Positions 14,077 through 16,657 of a stretch of DNA of 16,657 bases are shown piece by piece. The stretch is from Actinomycetes bacterium. GTDB lineage: Bacteria > Actinomycetota > Actinomycetes > Actinomycetales > Cellulomonadaceae. How positions within the stretch are numbered: the first letter of the stretch is position 1; the number at the start of each line of letters is the position of its first letter. The position numbers and the translations under genes were made by a program. The notes under the pieces were generated by a model. That model was given only the letters and a program-made list of their open reading frames with translations. It ran no database searches and had not been told where the DNA came from. Where the stretch lies: the NCBI GenBank assembly GCA_023461115.1, contig JAEWOA010000280.1:1-16657 (forward strand), read 5' to 3'.

Positions 14077-15077
14077 GGTGCGCCCAGCGCAGCCACGTCC
14101 ACGTCCAGGTCGGCGACCAGCACGGCGGGGCCCGCGAGCTCCGCATGCGAGTCCGCGAGCGCGGTCACGCGCACCACCCCGCCCGGCACCTCGACGAGCC
14201 ACACCGACGGCGCGTCGGCCCCGGCCCAGGACCTGACGGCCATCGCGGCCGCGACCGCGCCTGTGCCGCAGGACCGCGTCTCCCCGACCCCGCGCTCGTG
14301 CACGCGCATCCGGACCCGTCCGACGACCTGCCCGTCGACGAGCTCCTCACCGAGCGGCACCACGAGCTCGACGTTCGAGCCGTGCGGCGGCGTCGGCGCG
14401 ACCACGGGGGCGCGTGTCAGGTCCGCGGCCGCGAGCTCGTCGAGCGTGGGCAACGCGAGCACGGTGTGCGGGTTGCCCACGTCGATCGACAGGCCAGGCC
14501 GGGACACCTCCAGGCCCGCCACCGCCACGTGCGCGTCGAAGCCGGCCGCGAGCGCGTCCTGCCCCCCGACCACGCTCCACCGGCCGATGTCGAACGCGAA
14601 CCATGCCGCGTCGTCGAGCCCAGCGGGCACGGCCGTGCGGCGCACGCGCATCACCCCGGCCCGCGTGCCGACCACCAGCTCGTCGGAGTCGGGCCACAGC
14701 CCGAGCCGGTCGACGTACTGCGCGAACACCCGCACGCCGTTGCCGCACATCTCCGCGACAGAGCCGTCGGCGTTGCGGTAGTCCATGAACCACCGCGCGC
14801 GCGGATCGAGCGCGAGCGCCGCGGCGCCGTGCGCGACATGCCGCGACTCGACGAGCCTGATCACCCCGTCGCCGCCGATCCCCGCGCGCCGGTCCGCGAG
14901 CGCGCGCACCAGGCCCGCGTGCAGGTCCAGCACGCCGCTGCGGTCGTCGATCAGCACGAAGTCGTTCTGCGTGCCGTGGCCCTTGGTGACCCGCAACGTG
15001 AGCCGCGCGGGCATGGCGCTTGTCGTCTCGCTGGCAGTCTCGCCCGCGGACGCGGGCGTCGTGGCGGTCTCGGTCAC
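14073..15077 (-). CDS. dapF: Diaminopimelate epimerase
   Basis: It converts LL- to meso-diaminopimelate without a cofactor, supplying peptidoglycan cross-links and the last precursor of lysine. The 334 aa start with a polar 25-residue extension and then the family opening VTKGHGTQNDFVLIDD. The two-base catalytic pair is C111 (MCGNGVRVFA) and C270 (RSCGTGAVAAA), and GIGGDGVI (67-74) and GNPH (201-204) complete the substrate site. It is longer than E. coli DapF (274 aa), partly through the N-terminus. GTG 15077 is chosen because it overlaps the miaA stop as GTGA. An in-frame ATG 21 codons later would remove only the extension and also remains possible. The stop overlaps the next start as ATGA. 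Confidence 0.96.
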   Translation of the reverse strand: MTETATTPASAGETASETTSAMPARLTLRVTKGHGTQNDFVLIDDRSGVLDLHAGLVRALADRRAGIGGDGVIRLVESRHVAHGAAALALDPRARWFMDYRNADGSVAEMCGNGVRVFAQYVDRLGLWPDSDELVVGTRAGVMRVRRTAVPAGLDDAAWFAFDIGRWSVVGGQDALAAGFDAHVAVAGLEVSRPGLSIDVGNPHTVLALPTLDELAAADLTRAPVVAPTPPHGSNVELVVPLGEELVDGQVVGRVRMRVHERGVGETRSCGTGAVAAAMAVRSWAGADAPSVWLVEVPGGVVRVTALADSHAELAGPAVLVADLDVDVAALGAP

Positions 15078-16033
15078 GAGCCCAGACTACGGCGGGGCGC
15101 GGGATCGTCGGTCGCGAGCGGCAAGCGGCCCGCGTCCGCCTGCTCGACGAGCGCGAGGGCGCGCGCGACGAGGTCCGGGTCCTGCGCGTCGAGCCAATGC
15201 ACCCGCGGGTCACGCCCGAACCAGCCCATCTGCTTGCGCGCGAGCCTGCGCGTCCCCGCGGCGATCGCGGCGCGCGCCTCGTCGGGCGTGAGCTCACCGC
15301 GGAGCATGGCGATCGTCTCGGCGTAGCCGACGGCCCGGGCTGCGGTGCGCCCCATGCCAGCGGCCAGGAGCCGCTCCACCTCGGCGACCAGGCCGCCCGC
15401 GAACATGCGGTCCACGCGCACGTCGATGCGCTCGTCGAGGGTCGCGCGGTCGCAGTCGAGGCCGATCTGCACTGCGGGCACCTCGTAGACGTGCTGCGGC
15501 AGGCTCGCGGAGTACGGCCGGCCGGTGAGCGCGATGACCTCGAGCGCGCGCACGATCCTCCGGGCGTTGCGTGGGCCGATCGAGCCGGCCGCCGTGGGGT
15601 CGAGCGCCGCGAGCTCGTCGTGCAGCGCGCGCGCCCCTTCGACTTCGACCCGCTCCTCCAGCCGCGCCCGGACGGCCGCGTCCGTGCCGGGGAACTCCAT
15701 GTGGTCGAGGAGCGCGCGGACGTACAGCCCGGAGCCTCCGACGGCGACGGCGCGGGCGCCGGCCGCCGCGCAGCCGCGGACCGCGGCGCGCGCGCGGACC
15801 TGGTAGTCCGCGACGGACGCGTCCTCGTGCGGGTCGAGCACGTCGAGCACGTGGTGCGCGACGCCGCGCCGCTCCGCGGGCGGCAGCTTGGCGGTGCCCA
15901 CATCCATGCCGCGGTAGAGCTGGAGGGCGTCCGCGTTGACAACCTCGCCACGGAGCGCGAGCGCGAGTTCCACCGCGAGGTCGGACTTCCCGGTGGCGGT
16001 GGGGCCGACGACGGCGACGACGAGCGGGCTCAC
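15074..16033 (-). CDS. miaA: tRNA dimethylallyltransferase
   Basis: It transfers a dimethylallyl group to the N6 of A37 in tRNAs that read codons starting with U, improving decoding accuracy. The 319-aa protein has P-loop GPTATGKS (10-17), catalytic-base region NADALQLYRGMDVGTAK with D35, and VGGSGLYVRALL (98-109), where S101 stands in the place of the E. coli threonine. It also has the RNA-binding RNARRIVRALEV (155-166) and the C-terminal TRRLARKQMGWF (261-272). The GTG at 16033 overlaps the upstream gene stop as GTGA, and the P-loop then begins 10 residues in, as is usual. The longer in-frame start at 16147 would overlap the upstream gene by about 120 nt and is rejected. Confidence 0.96.
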   Translation of the reverse strand: MSPLVVAVVGPTATGKSDLAVELALALRGEVVNADALQLYRGMDVGTAKLPPAERRGVAHHVLDVLDPHEDASVADYQVRARAAVRGCAAAGARAVAVGGSGLYVRALLDHMEFPGTDAAVRARLEERVEVEGARALHDELAALDPTAAGSIGPRNARRIVRALEVIALTGRPYSASLPQHVYEVPAVQIGLDCDRATLDERIDVRVDRMFAGGLVAEVERLLAAGMGRTAARAVGYAETIAMLRGELTPDEARAAIAAGTRRLARKQMGWFGRDPRVHWLDAQDPDLVARALALVEQADAGRLPLATDDPAPRRSLGS

Positions 16034-16657
16034 CGTCCCAGCCTCGCATGCCATGAGCCGACGACGTGCTGCGCGCCGAACAGCACGGGCGCCTCCACCC
16101 GCGCCTCGACGGGCGTGCCGCCGACTGCGCCCAGGAGCACCTGCCACGGACCCCAGCCGGAGGCCGCGAGCGCGTCGGCCTCACGCGCGGGCCAGTCGGC
16201 GAGGCGCCGGCGTGCGTCGTCGTCGGGGTGCGTCAGGTCGGTGGCCAGGCGTTCGTCGGCCGCGGGCGCGGCGGGGTCGTCGGCGAGCGGGGCGTCCGGG
16301 CCGTGCCGCCCGGACAGCGACCCGACCACGACGAGCAGCACCGCGTCCGGCGCCGCGGCCAACCGGGCTCCGGCCGCTCGGAGCTCGGCCGCGTCGCCCG
16401 GCCGCGTGTCGTGTGGGCGGGGCACCTCGAGCACCGACACCTGACGGCCTGCCAGGTGGCCGCCGGCGGCGACGAGCACGAGCGCGACCGTGGTGGCAAC
16501 CGCTGCCCCCGGGCGCGCGGCGAATCCGTCGACGGGCTCGAGTGCGACGCGCACCGCCGGAGCCAGCGCCTGCGGGATACCCACTGCGGTCAGGCTCGCG
16601 GTGACCAGGCCGGCGAGAGTCACTGCCGCCGTCCCCGCCGCCCGGTCGGCGCGACGG
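16030..16657 (-). CDS. Class III extradiol dioxygenase-like protein (partial, 5' end missing)
   Basis: About 208 codons are open to the right window edge. The sequence resembles the actinobacterial protein commonly encoded next to miaA, annotated as a class III extradiol dioxygenase subunit B-like domain protein. Visible are PDAVLLVVVGSLSGRHG, LADWPAREADALAASGWGPWQVLLGA and a C-terminal APVLFGAQHVVGSWHARLG. The usual metal-binding N-terminal part (CPHPP-type) is outside the window, so catalytic ability cannot be judged. The Met/Val at 16623 is not taken as the start because the frame continues upstream without a stop. It is the first visible gene of the operon with miaA, dapF and the thioredoxin-like protein. 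Confidence 0.7.
   Translation of the reverse strand, partial: RRADRAAGTAAVTLAGLVTASLTAVGIPQALAPAVRVALEPVDGFAARPGAAVATTVALVLVAAGGHLAGRQVSVLEVPRPHDTRPGDAAELRAAGARLAAAPDAVLLVVVGSLSGRHGPDAPLADDPAAPAADERLATDLTHPDDDARRRLADWPAREADALAASGWGPWQVLLGAVGGTPVEARVEAPVLFGAQHVVGSWHARLGR

Noticed and set aside
15078..15089. Leaderless promoter for dapF (TAGTCT + 6 nt + GTG)
   Set aside because: The spacing fits, but these bases are the last codons of miaA and the start overlaps its stop; translational coupling explains the arrangement better.
12255..15326. A 1023-codon plus-strand open frame
   Set aside because: Only its first 160 codons are protein-like (the MFS N-terminus). After the frameshift it is out of frame with the transporter and then antisense to the thioredoxin-like gene and dapF.

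Overview
This is a very GC-rich stretch of actinobacterial chromosome, most likely from a Micrococcales organism of the Cellulomonas type. The evidence is the third-position G/C bias, frequent GTG starts, actinobacteria-specific families (HelD-type helicase C-terminus, DUF5302, DivS/ChiZ-like LysM protein) and the gene order dioxygenase-like/miaA/dapF ... hflX ... lexA/LysM gene/nrdR. That order matches the neighbourhood known from Mycobacterium, Corynebacterium and Streptomyces. It is mostly conserved housekeeping chromosome. I see no rRNA, tRNA, CRISPR array, prophage or insertion sequence.

Layout, left to right. 1-1600 (+): the 3' end of a HelD-like RNA polymerase-recycling helicase, then serA (first step of serine synthesis), closed by a perfect 19-bp hairpin that also serves the facing DUF5302 gene. 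1667-4578 (-): the small DUF5302 protein, an S9 prolyl-oligopeptidase-type peptidase, and NrdR, the regulator of ribonucleotide reductase genes. 4579-5079: about 500 bp without a credible gene, holding a DtxR/IdeR-type iron box, a matching promoter and strong hairpins. 5080-6498: an SOS control unit, with a DivS-like cell-division suppressor (-) and lexA (+) diverging from a 258-bp region that carries two good SOS boxes and a clear lexA promoter. 6628-11437 (-): L-lactate dehydrogenase, a DinG-family Fe-S helicase and the ribosome-splitting GTPase HflX. 11618-13668 (+): an RsmC-like methyltransferase and an MFS transporter broken by a single-base frameshift. 13657-16657 (-): an operon of an extradiol-dioxygenase-like protein (truncated by the window edge), miaA, dapF and a thioredoxin-fold protein, each joined to the next by a 4-nt start/stop overlap.

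How the parts work together. The lexA/divS pair couples DNA damage to division arrest. NrdR (dNTP supply) and DinG (structured-DNA helicase) sit nearby and fit a genome-maintenance theme. miaA (tRNA modification), hflX (ribosome rescue) and the RsmC-like enzyme form a translation theme. serA, dapF and ldh are core metabolism. Several genes without a Shine-Dalgarno have a TANNNT hexamer 6-7 nt before the start, suggesting leaderless transcripts.

The best candidate for something undescribed is the gene-free segment 4737-4966, where an iron-regulator box overlaps a minus-strand promoter with no obvious protein product. The other points most worth checking are the MFS frameshift and the crowded palindromes between divS and lexA.
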